DNA of 64,000 nucleotides from Stratiolaelaps scimitus (Eukaryota; Arthropoda; Arachnida; Mesostigmata; Laelapidae). The notes under the pieces are model-generated. The model was not told the DNA's origin and made no database searches. It saw only the letters and a program-made list of their open reading frames with translations. The position numbers and the translations under genes are program-made. Numbering within the stretch: the first letter of the stretch is position 1; every line of letters starts with the position of its first letter. The stretch covers positions 496,001-560,000 of the forward strand of contig JABWDB010000032.1 in the NCBI GenBank assembly GCA_019614645.1, written 5' to 3'. Shown in pieces: positions 27,701 through 41,900 of the stretch.

Positions 27701-28138
27701 ATATTGATTAATTAACGAAACTGCAGTCTATTTCACAATGCTTAAGTTCTCCCATATATGTCCCCAGGTCGCGGTTGTACAACTGCGCCCGACCTGCTTT
27801 CGACCTCCGGCTTTGCTTACAGCCAGAGACTTTGCCAGCTGGCTATACTGGTTATTTGGTTGAAGGCTTCACATATTTGGTGACTCAAACGTACAACTGC
27901 AGTAAATGCGCACTGTAGTGCCGTCCATTTTGATGGCAAACCATGGAAAGCCATGGTATCCTGGGCAAATCATAAGCGGATGATGTAATATTAGGCAAAC
28001 TTTCGCCTCTTTAAATGCCAATAAGTTTTGAACTAAATGAGTTAGAATAAAGATATTTTGGTATGAGTTAGAGGTACTCTCCAGCTTTATTGACACACCC
28101 ATTCCAGCGCCCTGGGAGTTTTGAAATAGCCAAATATA

Positions 28139-28185
<47 letters not shown>

Positions 28186-31100
28186 CCATAAAACGAAGTT
28201 GTTATCGACATCCCACGTCGATAAACGACCAGATTTATAGTCAGGGTCACGCTCGAGATTGTGTCAGCTAAGCTTACCAGCTTCTTCAGTCGCAAACCGC
28301 AAAGCCATAGTCATCGCAAAAGTTCATTGGTTCAATAAGGGAGTCGAGCCCGGGCGGCCTGGTGATGCATTCGTGTACGCCTCGCAATGGTAAATGTTTA
28401 TTGGTTTATTAAAGGAGCTGCAATTTTACAATGCTTAAGCTCTCTTATATGTCACACAGCGGGGCTCGAACCTGCGCCCTCTGGCTTCCGACAGGGAGAG
28501 ACTTAGCCATCCAAGCCACCGCGCTGACAATCGGAGGAGAGACACGTAAGTGAACTGGTTCGATCCCCACCGTTGGACATTTGCATTTAACGGGGTTGTC
28601 CGTCTACGAAGCAATGCTAAAAGCAGTTGTACCGTGGACGTTAAATGTTTAAGGCTGAGAGTCAGCCTGAAAACCCTTGTTTGGTTCAGTAAAGGAACTG
28701 CAGTCTTTTCATAATGCTTAAGTTCTCTTATGTATGTGTCACCAGGCCGCGGGAGGACAACTCGAACCTCCCCCGCAGCCAGACACTTAGTCACCGTCCA
28801 AATCATCCACCACGCTGACGGCTGAGCTGTTGTTTGTTGTTATTGTTGTTGTTATTTGTTGCTAACGTAGCTGCAATGAAATCGATAAAAATCCCCTAAT
28901 CTCAACCGAGCCACCGTCACATGGCCATAACATGACCTCCCTAAGCAGCCTTCTGCTCGTTCGTTGCTCAGTCACTCACTCATTAAATGTATTAATTAAT
29001 TAATTGATCAATTCATTCACTCGTACGTGACCGTGTAGCTACCGACTGTTCCGGGCATATCGGAAGCGGTTGACAGGCAAGCATGGAGAGGGGCAGACAG
29101 AAAGAAATTGGGACAACGCAAGGACGACGACGACGGCGGCGGTGGTGGTGGTGCTCGTGCTGCAACTATTGCATACGCTCTTCGTCATCTTCTGCTCCTC
29201 TCTGGTCTCGGCCTGGTCTCGAACCTTTTTTCCCCACGGCCAAGCGGGACATTGGCCGCTGACATTGGTCGCCTCTCTGGCGGACGACATGGGCCGTCCC
29301 TCTGGGCCGGCATATGCTTCGATAGTACCCGGTACGAGAGACCTCCGAGCGTCAGCTAGCCGCAATATCGAAGACGCCGAACAGCACGCAGCTACAACGC
29401 GTCCCAGCGTTGTCTGTTATGAGGTGGCTGGTGGCTTTATTTGTTTGCCTGGCTGCTCGCCTGCCTTTCGGCCTGAGTACCCTGCAAGCCGAATGGCATC
29501 ACCGGCGGTCCCCGCTGTCCTCAAACTATTGCCGCTGAATTACCACGAACGACACATGCACACAGGCCGAGCCGTTCATAGCGGTCGCGCTCGCGCGCAG
29601 TGCCATAGGCGAGGCCACAATAATTGCTGCGGGTGTTGCTCTGATTGGGAGAGAGGCTGGTGATTGCAGGCCGAGCGAGACCAGGACCAGGGCCAGACTG
29701 CCGGCCACTTGTTCAGGCAACGGCGGCTAGCAACTAGCAACCGGTAAGACGCGAGGATCTTTGAGGCCTTTGAGGTAGCAGTGGCCGCGGCTGAAGCACT
29801 AGACGCTGCTGCTGTTGCCGACGCCGCCACCACCAGCGCTACCGTCGTCTTTAGCGGCGTCTACTGCCATGGCCTGCGCTGGAGGCCACCGGGCGCGCGG
29901 GCCATTCTTCGGCCAGGCCATGAAACAACGTACTCCGCCTCATCCTCGCTTAGCTTTCTCTCCTGTTTCGCTGCCTAATAGCAACAGCAGCTAGACACAG
30001 CAGGGGTGGCTGCCGTGGCGGCGGTGACGGCGCCAGCGCTAGCTAATGCCATCGTCATATCAAGCGACCGCGACTAGAACGACGACCATTTTGTGCTGGC
30101 AAACTAACAGGAGAGAGGAGTAAGAACAATAATAATAATAATAATTATTATTATAATAATAATTATAATAATTATTATTATTATTATTATAATTATAATC
30201 ATACGCAAAGAAACGATGCAAAACAAAGGGAAATACAGAAGAACTACAATGTGCGAAATCACCGTCCCACCATAGGCGTTCATATGGGCAAAGGCTAGCT
30301 TCCGCCTACCGGAGCTCGTGAAGCATTCGAGTGCGGCTCGCGCGGGCGCTTTGAACAATTCGTCTTTTCCGTGACGCTTCCGGTGGAAGGCGTTGTTCGA
30401 CGTCTGGAATATGTGAGCAATGTCTCAGATACGTTGTCTACAGACACAGCGAAGGCAACGATCACTGCATAGACTATTGTGCTGGTGTTCGAACACGGCC
30501 GAACAGGGCTGTTCGTGCTTCAAGTATCGGTAGGCCGTCCACCCCGGTCATCGCTTGGGTTCTTCAAATGTCTTCATCGCGTTCGTAACTGTTCTTCTGC
30601 CAACGGTCTGCACCGCTCTCTGAATCATATCACGTCCGGAATTCGCATTGACTTGTTGTGTGCTAAGCCGTCCCGGCTACCCGCATCGTGCGTCTCGTTG
30701 CGGGGTAAGCTCGGTGTCATCTCCGGTGGAGTGATCGTAGAGCGATACGCGAACGGAACCGATAGCGACTCTAGTGTGAAAATATCAGCGTTCACTGTAA
30801 CGACGCGAGAAAAAAACCAGCATAATTTACAACTAGTGGAACTTACCTCAACTGCAGCTTGCCCCCCTGGGGGTCTGCTCGAGCCTTGCGCCACACTCAT
30901 CTGCGTATGCCTCTGCGCGTACTGTGTGGAACCTGTTTGTTTGTTTGTGACGATGGTGCGTGAGTGTACGTGCGTAGAATCATGGGATAGCTCGAAATAC
31001 TAAGCACCGTTATTATCAACTTGCCGTTTACACGCTGGGGATAATTGATCGTGCACACGAATTACGAGGTTGCCGACACCATACGCCTTGGATGGATCAA

Positions 31101-32878
31101 GATGTGTGTGTGTTCCTGCTAAATGTGCCTGAGTGGGAGTAACGGCCGGTTGTGTGGCCGCGATTTGCAACAGCCGAAACGAAGTTGGGGTCACTTCGTA
31201 TACGAAATGTCAACGGTGCCCGGAACGGCCAACACGATATGGACCATACACTAGATCAGCACAAGACTCGTTGAACGCCTGCCGCTCCCGCGCTTGCGCC
31301 CGGAACGTCGATGGTACAAATCCTGCTAGAAAATCGGACTCTATCGATCTTTCGACACAGGCGTGAGTTCGTGTCGTACTTAGACGTGCGGTTCGCGCGA
31401 AAACACTTCCCCATTTAGTGGGCGAACTTTCATTGGCGATTTTTTTTTATTTCTACAAATTCGAGAGGAACATCGCGCCGTCTCCCTTGAGGAGCATCAA
31501 GCGGCGTGCGGACGAAATCCTTTTTGGCCTGTACTACTGTACCCGACACCTGAACATCCCTTGGCCCAATCGATCTCTCGAGTTACAGAGAGAGAAAGAG
31601 AGAGAGACAGACAGAGGGGGGCAGGCCAATAAAACAGGACAAAAAAGCGGCAGTATCGAGTTCGTCTATCGATTTGTCTATGTGACGCTTTGCTCGGTCG
31701 CCGCCTCAGGTCCTGTGTCTACTGACGGGTTCGAAACTCTTCGAAGCTGAGAAGGGCTCCACAGATCAGGACACACTGCTCACCCGTGGTCCCGTGTGGC
31801 CCACTGGCTCTGCAGCCATCGAAAGTTGTGCGTGTCATCGAACGCTTCCTGCTGCTATGTGGATGTCTCTGAGACGGCCGCGGGCGTCTGGATGTTCCGT
31901 GTTGGCACGGCTTACGGGGGCGGTGGTGGCTCCGCAGAACAGCGCGGGTCGGATCGCAGTGCAGCGTCACATCATCTACCAGCCGGCTGGTCCGACCACA
32001 AAAGGAAGTACGTGTGGTCCTGCTAATTAACGTTCCAGCGCCCATCTACCTAACCTAGTGAAACAAACCCCCCCATTTCATAATACGACCGCTTATCCTC
32101 GAACCCCCCACCCCCTCCCGGCTTTTTCCCAACGTGTTTGGCTGCTCTCACCAAATAAATTAATGAATGAATGTATTATTCCTACACGAACATAGCTAAG
32201 GGTGGCAAGCTCTGCCGCAGCTGACCTTGCAACATGCGAACGGTCGGACCCGCTCGGCATGAATTGCGCCGATGTGAAAACGCACACAGCGTAGCTAGGC
32301 GCCACATGCGGTGTCGGGCAAGAATGGATGGACAGCCAGTGTCCTGTGGTGTATAAAGGATCGTCATCGGGGTAGAGGCAACTTTTAGCTAGGCTAATCG
32401 CGAACTAAATGATGCCGACCGGATAGAGTTAACGATTCGAGTTGCTGTAGCAAAAAGATGCAAAGCAGATCGGTGCCGAGACAGATTGGATGAAGAGCTG
32501 GGAGGAAGGAGTCGGCCGCGAGCGATGAAAGTGTTCCATCGATCTTCACTATATCTCGGATCTTGCTAGCGCTGTCTTCCACCCTGCCTCAGATCGCTCG
32601 GCTCAATAGGATTATCAGTCTGATCACGTATAACACAGCAACTCGCCGACTCAGACGCTATTGCTGTCGTTTATTGGTAAATTGTATCTCTTAACACATC
32701 ATTAGCGCCGCCTATTAGCCGATTGCCTGGTAGAGAATAGTCAGGCGGTGTTGGTGACTGTCGCGCGCGGTTTGGCTGGCGGTTGCTGTGGTAAGGTTTT
32801 ATCGGGTAGAGGTTACATTGGTTTATTAAAGGAAGTGCAGTCTTCATACAATGTTCTCTTAAGTTCTCTCATGAATAT

Positions 32879-32919
<41 letters not shown>

Positions 32920-35900
32920 TATAATATATATATGTATGTATGTCCTCGGGTAGAGGGACGACTCGAACCTGCTTCCTCCCCGGCAGAGACTCAGCCGTAG
33001 CAGCTCACATGTACACGGTCTCGGACGGACTCTCGAGGGTCCGCGCCACGCGATGTCTAATCTCTTCGAAATATAGGCGAACTATGAAGCCCACTACACA
33101 GTAAAGGCGTTGAGGAAGAGGCACTGCTTATGTATATCACGATACGGCTGAAAGCAATGGTCGAAAGCCTCAGTAGAAACGGTTCGCGGAGCGGTGTACC
33201 ACCTAAGGCGCATCTTGAACGGTGTCGCCGGCCATATGCCCACTCCCGGTGGCATCAAGACTGATGTCAAGAGAGACACCAGCCTTGCCACGCACGATAA
33301 TAGCACTGGTGTTTTGCCTACTGGAGAGAAGAAAAAAGAGAATTCATTTGCTATATAACAGACCATCTGCTCGGCTCCTCGCCTCGGACATATATCTCTT
33401 TAGCTTAATGGCATATGGGTGAAATATGTTCGTTTTTGATTCGGCCGTGATAATTCATCAAGTAGCCAATATGCGACCTCTCGCGCGCTCCCTCAACACT
33501 CTCGCAAATCTGCCTCTGTGATTAGCGAGTCGTCGACGACGATCGGTGGCTGGTAATATAGAAGAGCAGGCGAGCGACATTGACGGAGAATGTTGGCTTC
33601 GCCGGTATCAGCAATCGCTTAATAATATATTGGAGATGGGAAGCTTGTAGCGTAGCTGAGGGTTTCACCTACAACACACCCGATAATGGTGATGATTCTA
33701 TCATGATAATAATAATAATAATGATAATGGTGATGATCCTCTAATTATCCTACCACTATAATAATTACCCTATAATTATCGTATCACTATAATAATTAAT
33801 AGCGCGGTGGCTTGGACGGTGGCTAAGTATCTCCGTCTGCAAATCGCTGGAGGACTCAGGTTCGAGTTGTTGTCCGTTTACAATCTGGTGACATCTATAA
33901 TAAGTGAATTTATGTATTGTAACAAAAAAATTGCAGTTCCTTTAATGAGCCAACAAACAGTTACCGTACCTTCATCGATAATTATCCCATCACTATAATA
34001 ATTATATCATAAAATCATCTTATCACTATAACGTTTATCATATAATCATCTTATCACAATAATAATTATCATATAATTATCCTCTTCCTATAATTGTGAC
34101 AATTCTATCGCTAAGTACGCTAAATAGCTATGATAGTTCAGCCAGGCTCCACAAGGTGGACAGGTCATAAAACCTTACCAAATCAATAAACACCGCTTCT
34201 ATCTTGGCTCGATTTGAATATGTATTGAATTGATTTATTGATCTGATATACCTCCTTAAAATATATCCCGAGTCACTCTCTGGAAGGTGAGCACTACTCT
34301 ACCTTTGGTCGACACTGCCAGCCGCTAGATGGCCTGTAACGGCCTTTTAATATTGGCACGAGTACGAGCTGTCTAATCTATAACCGAGTTGTCCGGTGGT
34401 CATTAAAAATCTCGTTTTTATCATCATGAAGATATTGCACCGCCCACTTGTCGGCTTATGCTGCTCATCGCTATGTCTAAATACAAAAATCATATTGTCA
34501 ATTATCTAACGAATAGGCAGGCCAGTGATACGCTTCTTATCTGCAGACCCCTCGAGGTTCGCTCAACAAACACGAGGCGAGACGAAATTCTGTGGTAATC
34601 ACACTCACTCAAGAGCATGATTATTATGATGGAATTGGCGCAGATCCTACAACGACAATTTGTAGACTTGTCGAGTTGCTTTCGGCCCGGCTTTCTAAAT
34701 GAATTTTCTTGACAAGCTTTATCATTTTTCATTCCATTTTCACTATGGAAAAACATTCGACAAGCTGCGTTCGTTCTCAGCAAAAAAAAGCCGCGTATCC
34801 ACCTTGCCGTTCGAGGGCCTTTGCCCCTATGGAACACACGGTGTTCGGAGCCCACGGCCGCTCGGCGAGAACTTTTTTGCCGAATGTAATTGTCTTGTGT
34901 AGAGTATCATAGATAATAGCAGGCGAATAGACGCGCCGACCTTGCCGCTTGACAACTAATCGGGAGAGTCTAACCAGTTCATGGGTGCCAAGGCAGTCGT
35001 CACGTTCATCATAAGAGGCTGGGAAAAGATGCAGATTCGTACCAACGAACGTGGAAATCAATATCGATCATGTTTCGATACTGTGATACCATATAACAAA
35101 TGGCAATAGCCAAACGAGGTGCATTCAACCTTTTTACGTGTTATTTTTTTTACAACCTTTTTACCTTACCTTTTAGCTCCTTTAATAAACCAATAAAACC
35201 TTTACCTTACCTTACCTTTTTTTTTACCGAGAACTTAAGCATATGTATGTATATTGCAGTTCCGAGAATAAACATTTGATTATGATTATGATTATATCAG
35301 ATGTACTAGTGCGTGTGGGGAACGCATGAAATTGGTGGACGACTGATAATTGGCAGGGCCCATCTGGTGGGTCGAGTTTGCCTTCGATGAAAGCACCATC
35401 GTGGGTAGGATAGTGATGGCTGTTTTTGTTGTAGGTCAATATCAGTGACTCGATGACGAGGACCGTTAGTGGTCGAAAGGGCACAGTTACTGTTTACACG
35501 TGTACTTCTCGCGGGAGTGCCATTTATGAGTTGACTCAAGGCAGCTCACGTTCAGGGGTTCCGAGAGATCTTTTTTTTTGGACAAAAATCAGTCTTAGCT
35601 AGATACTAGTCGTGTTAGTGGACACAAATTCCTCATGTAACAGATATGGTGAGACTTTGTCATCGTTCTGATAATTACTATTATTATTAGCATTATTATT
35701 AGTGGTCAACTAAGTTAGCAGAGTCAAGGTACGCCGAAGCTATCATATGGACCTTGCCACGTATAACAGAGAGCGTAAGCATAGTAAAATTGCAGCTCCT
35801 GTAATAAGCCAATAAACATTTTACCTTTACTTTCAATCGTTCCCGTTAATGAGTGCATCTCGAAGACGATCTCGATTCGACGAACTTCGCGAACCTGATT

Positions 35901-38900
35901 CAATCGCCGCATGACAAACTAACTAAGCCCCCCAATGGTAGGCTATCGAGCTTAGCGCAGCGCGCGGCGCGATTTCGAATCGCCAGCGACAAGTGCGGTC
36001 GCAAGTATAGCACTCGTGTCCCCTGGATGGTCTAGTGGTGAGCGTCTTAGACTACTAGACCGGAGGGACACGTGTGTGTTGGGTTCAAATCCTGTCAGAC
36101 GTGGAGAATCTTTGGAGTTCTTTATCATCTTTCTTATCTGAGGATTCTTGTCAGGTACGAGTAAGGCAGAGAATAAGCAAAGGTGGCCCCGACAGGTCCT
36201 CATGGTAATACCTAAGGGTTAAGAGCTGAGGCCTGTCAGATAGGAGAACAGCTGAGGGTCAGCTCGAAGACAAAAAAAAAAAAAAAGTATAGCACTCGTG
36301 TGTAACGGAGTATGAATGTTGTTATTCTGTTTGTGTTGTCGCATTTCGCCATTACAGGTCGCTGCCCAAGATAGTCGGATCGACCGAAGCATGTGATCAG
36401 GGTGCCGATATCCAAGCGGGTGAAGCGAATCAGGGCTTCTACCAGCAGGCCCCCGGAAACGGTGGAGGTGGGGGCACTGCAGGTACCGGAGGAACCTCAG
36501 AGGGCAACTTCGAGCCCATCCCCCATGATCACTCCCTTTGCGAGAGGGTGACTATCAACGTATCCGGTCTTCGCTTCGAGACCCAGCTCAGGACTCTAAA
36601 ACAGTTCCCGGACACTCTTTTAGGTAAATGATGTGACGTTCAATAGATGGCAATATATATATATATATATAACATCGGTGCGGCCGGCGGAGAGGTAACA
36701 AAGACTTGGGCTTAGCCCGTACGAGTCCGTTTTTAACTCATGTGCCCCACCTCGCGGCGGGGGGGGGGCATGTCCGCTAACGCGAACGCTGTCATCACTG
36801 TCGTTGTGGCCCCGACGGCGTGGTAAGTAGTGGTCGTTTCGAAGCATAAAGCCAACGCCCTTTTGGTACACGGTCCCATTCGGCGCGCTGGACTCCACTA
36901 TCATTGTTCCTGTCATTTCTCGGTTCATCCCAGCTGCCATAGCGAAATCGCCGGATGCGGCTCTCCTCCAATTCTATTCATTCGCCATTTCATGGCCAGA
37001 CGAAGTAAAATAAAAAATAAAACAGCCAAGCTGCACCGAACTCCCGTCGCTCTGCTAGCAAACTTCTCACACGCACTTCGTCCTTCCCTCCGCCTCTCAT
37101 CGTTGTTACGTCCGCCCGACGGGGGGGGCTCTGCTCTCTCCCCCGCAGTCCATAGGGCCCACTACCCCCCGCCCCCCCCCCCCCCCGTTCCCCCGATACT
37201 ATCCTTACCACGCACGTTGCTCGTTTGGAATCGTAGTTGTTCGCCACAAAGGGCCGTTTGCCCATCAGCGTAGCTAACCAGACGATCGGGCGCTGAACGC
37301 GGCCAGCTCCTCCCGATCCTGGACTGCCGGGGTCGCGGCCAATGGGAAATTGTTCGGGGTATCCAGGCTGCAGGTCACGCCATGTGTAGCCGTCCACCGA
37401 ACTACACAGTGAGCGTCGGCGGCTGACCGATTTCGGGAGTCGATGCCCTCTCTTCCTTTCTTTTGGCGTGGTCCATCGATGGGGGGGCTTCGACCATTGA
37501 TGGCCCGGCGCTCTGGGGGGGGGTCTTGGGCTTTCTGCTCTCAGCGTCAGGTAAGAGGTCGGCCGAGGGGGTTATCTTTTGAAAAATGTACCCGGCGCAC
37601 CTTTACGACTCGCCCTACGCAGCCGCACATTGTTGTTCGTTCACCGAGGAACTCATATCCGCATGGGTGCTCATCGTCACCTTACCGTCGGATTTATCGA
37701 GGCGTTCATTCGGTTGCTTTCCTTGGCTAGACACTCTGTGTTTATATTGTGCTAACCTAACCTATGATCTTGGATAGCAGTTGTTCGTATTCACTCGTAT
37801 CCTATGCAAACCTACCTGTCCTTCTCAGGCGATGCGCGGCGGCGGATTCGCTACTACGATCCACTACGCAACGAATACTTCTTCGACCGAAATAGGCCAT
37901 CGTTCGATGCCATCCTGTACTACTACCAAAGCGGCGGTCGGCTCAGGAGGCCGGTGCGTATTATCATTACGATTTTCATTATTATTATTATTATCATTAC
38001 GAATTTCATTATTATTATTATTATCATTACGAATTTCATTATTATTATTATTATCATTACGGATTTCATTGTTAATATCATTACGAATTTCATTATTATT
38101 ATTATTATCATTACGGATTTCATTGTTAATATCATTACGAATTTCATTATTATTATCATTACGAATTTCATTATTATTATCATTACGGATTTCATTATTA
38201 ATTTCATTACTTTTATTATTATTATCATTATCACCATCATCATCATCATTGCTGTGGGGTCAGGCAGTTCTACTATAAAGTTTTCGACACTCGTCGCTAA
38301 CGCCTCGTTTACTCCTCTGTATAATTTTTGTTATTATGCGCTCCCGTACACGCTTCATGCATTCGTAGTTCATGTATTGTGCATAACCTGCTAGCGCTAT
38401 ATATATATATATAGACAGGATAGCACTGTTCTTATATTCATTATGTATGCCAGTATAGAGGTGGAGGTGACAGGAGTCCCGAGACGTCGTAGTCCCTATC
38501 TCTCCACGATGACGTTAGCGCCTGGACAATAATCGTCGATATCTCATTGTTTTCCTTCTCAATGAATGGTGTTCTTTTCGATCCCGTGGCAACAAAACGT
38601 TGTTGAGCTAAAAACCGAAAGCGGTCGATATTTCTCTGTTCGTCTGTAGGTGAGTGTGCCGCTGGACGTGTTCGCCGAAGAGATCAAGTTCTACGAGCTC
38701 GGGGAGGGAGCGTTCAACAAGTTCCGCGAGGACGAGGGATTCATCAAGGAAGAGGAGCGACCCTTGCCCGCCAACGAGTTCCAGAGGAAGATGTGGTAAG
38801 TTGGCGCGTACACACCCAACATAATGACTAGCCACTCGCGAACCCGCGCTGACGGTGGCTGTTTCTGTCTAGTAGGAGAAACATCCGCGGCTACAGTAGC

Positions 38901-41900
38901 CGCGTCCCACAGCTGCTGCAGGACGCCCTCCGACCGGACGGAGTGGTGGAGCCTTGTCGTTGTTGTTGCCATTATTGTCGTTGTTGTTTTTGTTGATGCC
39001 GTTGTCGTCGTCGTCACAGTAGACAACGAACGCATGCTCCTCTTCGCTTCCAGCCCTCCATCATATTCATGCCCTTTCGGCGCGGCTGCACGCATGCAAG
39101 GTCGTACATATGTGAGGTGTATGAGTGTTGTCGACGCGGTATTCCACCTCGGTGCACGCTAGTTGTCTTCCTCGTATGCGAGCAGTTCCCAGGTACGAGG
39201 CGCTCTGCTCGACGCTCTCCGAGCTCCGACTGCAGGCCACGCAGGATAGGCCCTGTTCCCTGTGCCCCGCCGCCCCCCAGCCCCGTGACCCGCATTTTCC
39301 ACCTCGACTATAATAGCCGCGCCTCCTCGTCGTGTGATGCTGCTACAACAGGGCAGCAGCCATAGAAGCAAGAGAGCGGAACCAGCCTTGAGACTCCAGC
39401 CAGCGCCGCTGATATTCGGCCTTGATGTCGGACCGACTCTCACATTACTCTCCTGGTCGGATTACCTGAGCAGGCTCAGGCCGAGAGCTACAGGCATCTC
39501 TGGCTCGCGGAGAGTTGCGAAGAGGCCAGCGCCGGATGGGACGGAGGAAAAAAAACAAGCAGCATAACTAAGCCGGTGGCTTGTGATCAGGGCAGTCCCA
39601 GGAGGATGATGCTCGTCCAGGTGTTGGTTCCCGTTTGACCCGTTCAGCCTTCCCCAGTACCTCCCCGTAGACATAAGCATGTATCCATCGCTTCTGGGCG
39701 GTCTTCGCGGTCGTCGTCGGCGTTGCTGTTGTTGTTGTTGTTCACTACGTCGCATTCTGGTGGCGAACATTCGGCCGTTCGTGGATACCGATGGGTTCAT
39801 AGTGTAGCATCTGCAGTCTGAGATTGTATGGCCAGCTGGTAACAGTATCATGCAAACGTTAACGATGAACGGTCTACACAGCTGTATATATATATATATA
39901 GCATTATAGGTCGTCAAGTCATGAACAGAACAAGTGATGTGAGCATAATATGACCTTATACAAAGTTGTCAGCCTTTCACAGATCCACTGATGTGGTATG
40001 ATAGATGGTTCCGGTGGATGGCAAAATCAATTAAAAAAAAAAAAAAAACTCATGCATGAATGTCGTTCATGTCTTTCCAGCAGGACAGTAGGGTCCTTAT
40101 GCAGTCGTTGTTGTCGTGGCGTCGAGGATAGCTGTAGTCGCTCGTGCAACGTTAGTTTAGTTTAGTAGTAGGAGTATTTTTCGCTTGCTAGAGGAGGAAA
40201 TTTTCTACAAAACGCACGGACACCACCCGCAAAAAGAGAGATTTTCAATCTCGATTCAGGGCTGGGCTGACGTGGATGACAAAGCGTCTCTTCTACCTGC
40301 TGCCAAGACCATAATCGTCTGTTGGGAATCTATAACCCCTTAACTAGTTTTGACTTTTTGCTCGGCCATTACTTCGATATACCTAAGGAAGTTGTGTAAC
40401 TTTGCTTGTTAGCTAATGTCCCATAACCTCGAGTTTAGTCTCCTATGACCACACTGTGTTTCCCGCAGCGGTATTTTACTGCCCACAACTGGGTAACCAG
40501 TATAAATAATAGAATGGTATAGGGTGTCAGTGTGGGAGGCGTTTTTTGTCATCCACGTCAACCCCCACGCACTCGACCCCTACCTAATCTCGATTGAGAT
40601 AGTAATTTCTGGTGGTATCGGTGACTTTGAAGGGAATGTCTTCCTCTGTATACGAACAAAAACGGGATGTCAGCAGTAGAAGCAAGTCCCCCCAAAAAAC
40701 AACAAAACGACACACCATTGTAAACAGGAGACTGTATCTTTCGAGCTGACCCTCAGCTGTTCCCCTTTTATCTGACAGGCCTCAGCTCTTAACCTTTAGG
40801 TATTACTATGAGAGGACCTGTCGGGGCTACCACCTTTGCTTATTCTCTTCCTTACTCGTACCTGACAAGAATCTTCAGATAAAGAAAGATGATAAAGAAC
40901 TCCAAAGATTCTCCAAAGCGTCTGATACGATTTGAACCCAACACGCACACGTGTTCCTCCGGTCTAGCAATCCAAGACGCTCACCACTAAACAACCATCC
41001 AGGGGACTCTAAACAGGAGACAGTGCCTGCGTGATGGTCGATGCCAATTGTTGATGCCATCGTTGCTAATCCATCCACTTTCTATTTCAGGTTACTATTT
41101 GAATACCCGGAGAGCTCACAAGCCGCACGTGTGGTGGCCATCATCTCCGTAGTTGTGATCCTGCTCTCGATCGTCATCTTCTGCCTTGAAACGTTGCCAG
41201 AGTTCAAACACTACAGGATGTTCGCCGTCGCTGGAAACAAGACTCGCGTGGTCGAGGACGAAGTCCCGAAGCTCACCGAGCCATTTTTTCTTATCGAGAC
41301 ATGTTGTATCGTCTGGTTCACATTTGAACTGGCTGTCAGATTCTCCGCCTGTCCGTGCAAGTTTGCATTTTTCAAGGACGTCATGAACAGCATCGATTTA
41401 ATCGCAATCATTCCATACTTTATCACACTAGGTGAGTGTACCGGAGAGAAGCGGGCGAAAACGTGGCCGCATTTTCATTAATAAACGGGGGGCAATGAAC
41501 GGCTCCCGTGAGCTGGCCAGCTGTTCGAGGGGAACGCTTGACGCGTGTGAATCATTAGCGTGTGTTGTCTCACTGGGTGTCGGGTGGCTAATTAACCATT
41601 GTTAATCCTCAAGCTTGATTGGTTTTTTTGTTTTTGTTTTGTTCTTTTGTTTTTTTTTCGCATTCATTTATAAAGCACCGAGAGGTAATGCTGTTCGCGG
41701 ACCCGCCGCCAGGATGCGTGAGACGAGTCATTTGAGGGCGGGCCACACGAGGTGGGGGGGGGGGTAGTTTGCTTGTTGGAGTCGCTCGAGCGGAATATGT
41801 AGACTTGGCATCATAAGTGGACTTCGAGTGCGATTTCTGAGCGAGTTAACAAAAACAAAACCTAACCAGATAGTCTGTAGACCTTTACAATAGGGTGTTT

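Larger units (their letters stand above)
24756..36357 (+). other. Shaker intron 1 (11.6 kb)
   Basis: Bounded by GTACGT and ACAG. It holds the mariner fragment, six or seven SINE A copies, a SINE C, a recent SINE B near its end, repeat D copy 1 and AT-rich microsatellites. The block 29.0-30.1 kb is GC-rich with a CCG|GTAAGA motif at 29743. It could be an alternative non-coding first exon, but no ATG frame supports this. Confidence 0.6.
38796..41090 (+). other. Shaker intron 4 (2.3 kb)
   Basis: Contains a TA run at 39884-39900, an A-run at 40032-40048, repeat D copy 2 and the family B SINE near the acceptor. No coding exon is recognised inside. Confidence 0.85.

Noticed and set aside
29070..29743. 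Alternative Shaker first exon in the GC-rich part of intron 1
   Set aside because: The 197-codon frame starts at a TTG, ends before the CCG|GTAAGA donor-like site at 29743, and no ATG frame reaches that site in the required phase. A non-coding exon remains possible.
36020..36110. tRNA gene
   Set aside because: The A- and B-boxes are present, but the segment continues into a shared SINE body with an A-run and target duplication, and the cloverleaf is imperfect.
37781..38278. Second plus-strand frame and a minus-strand Met/Ile-rich frame over exon 3 and the array
   Set aside because: They come from the ATT-rich minisatellite; only the Shaker frame has homology, and only within 37829-37953.
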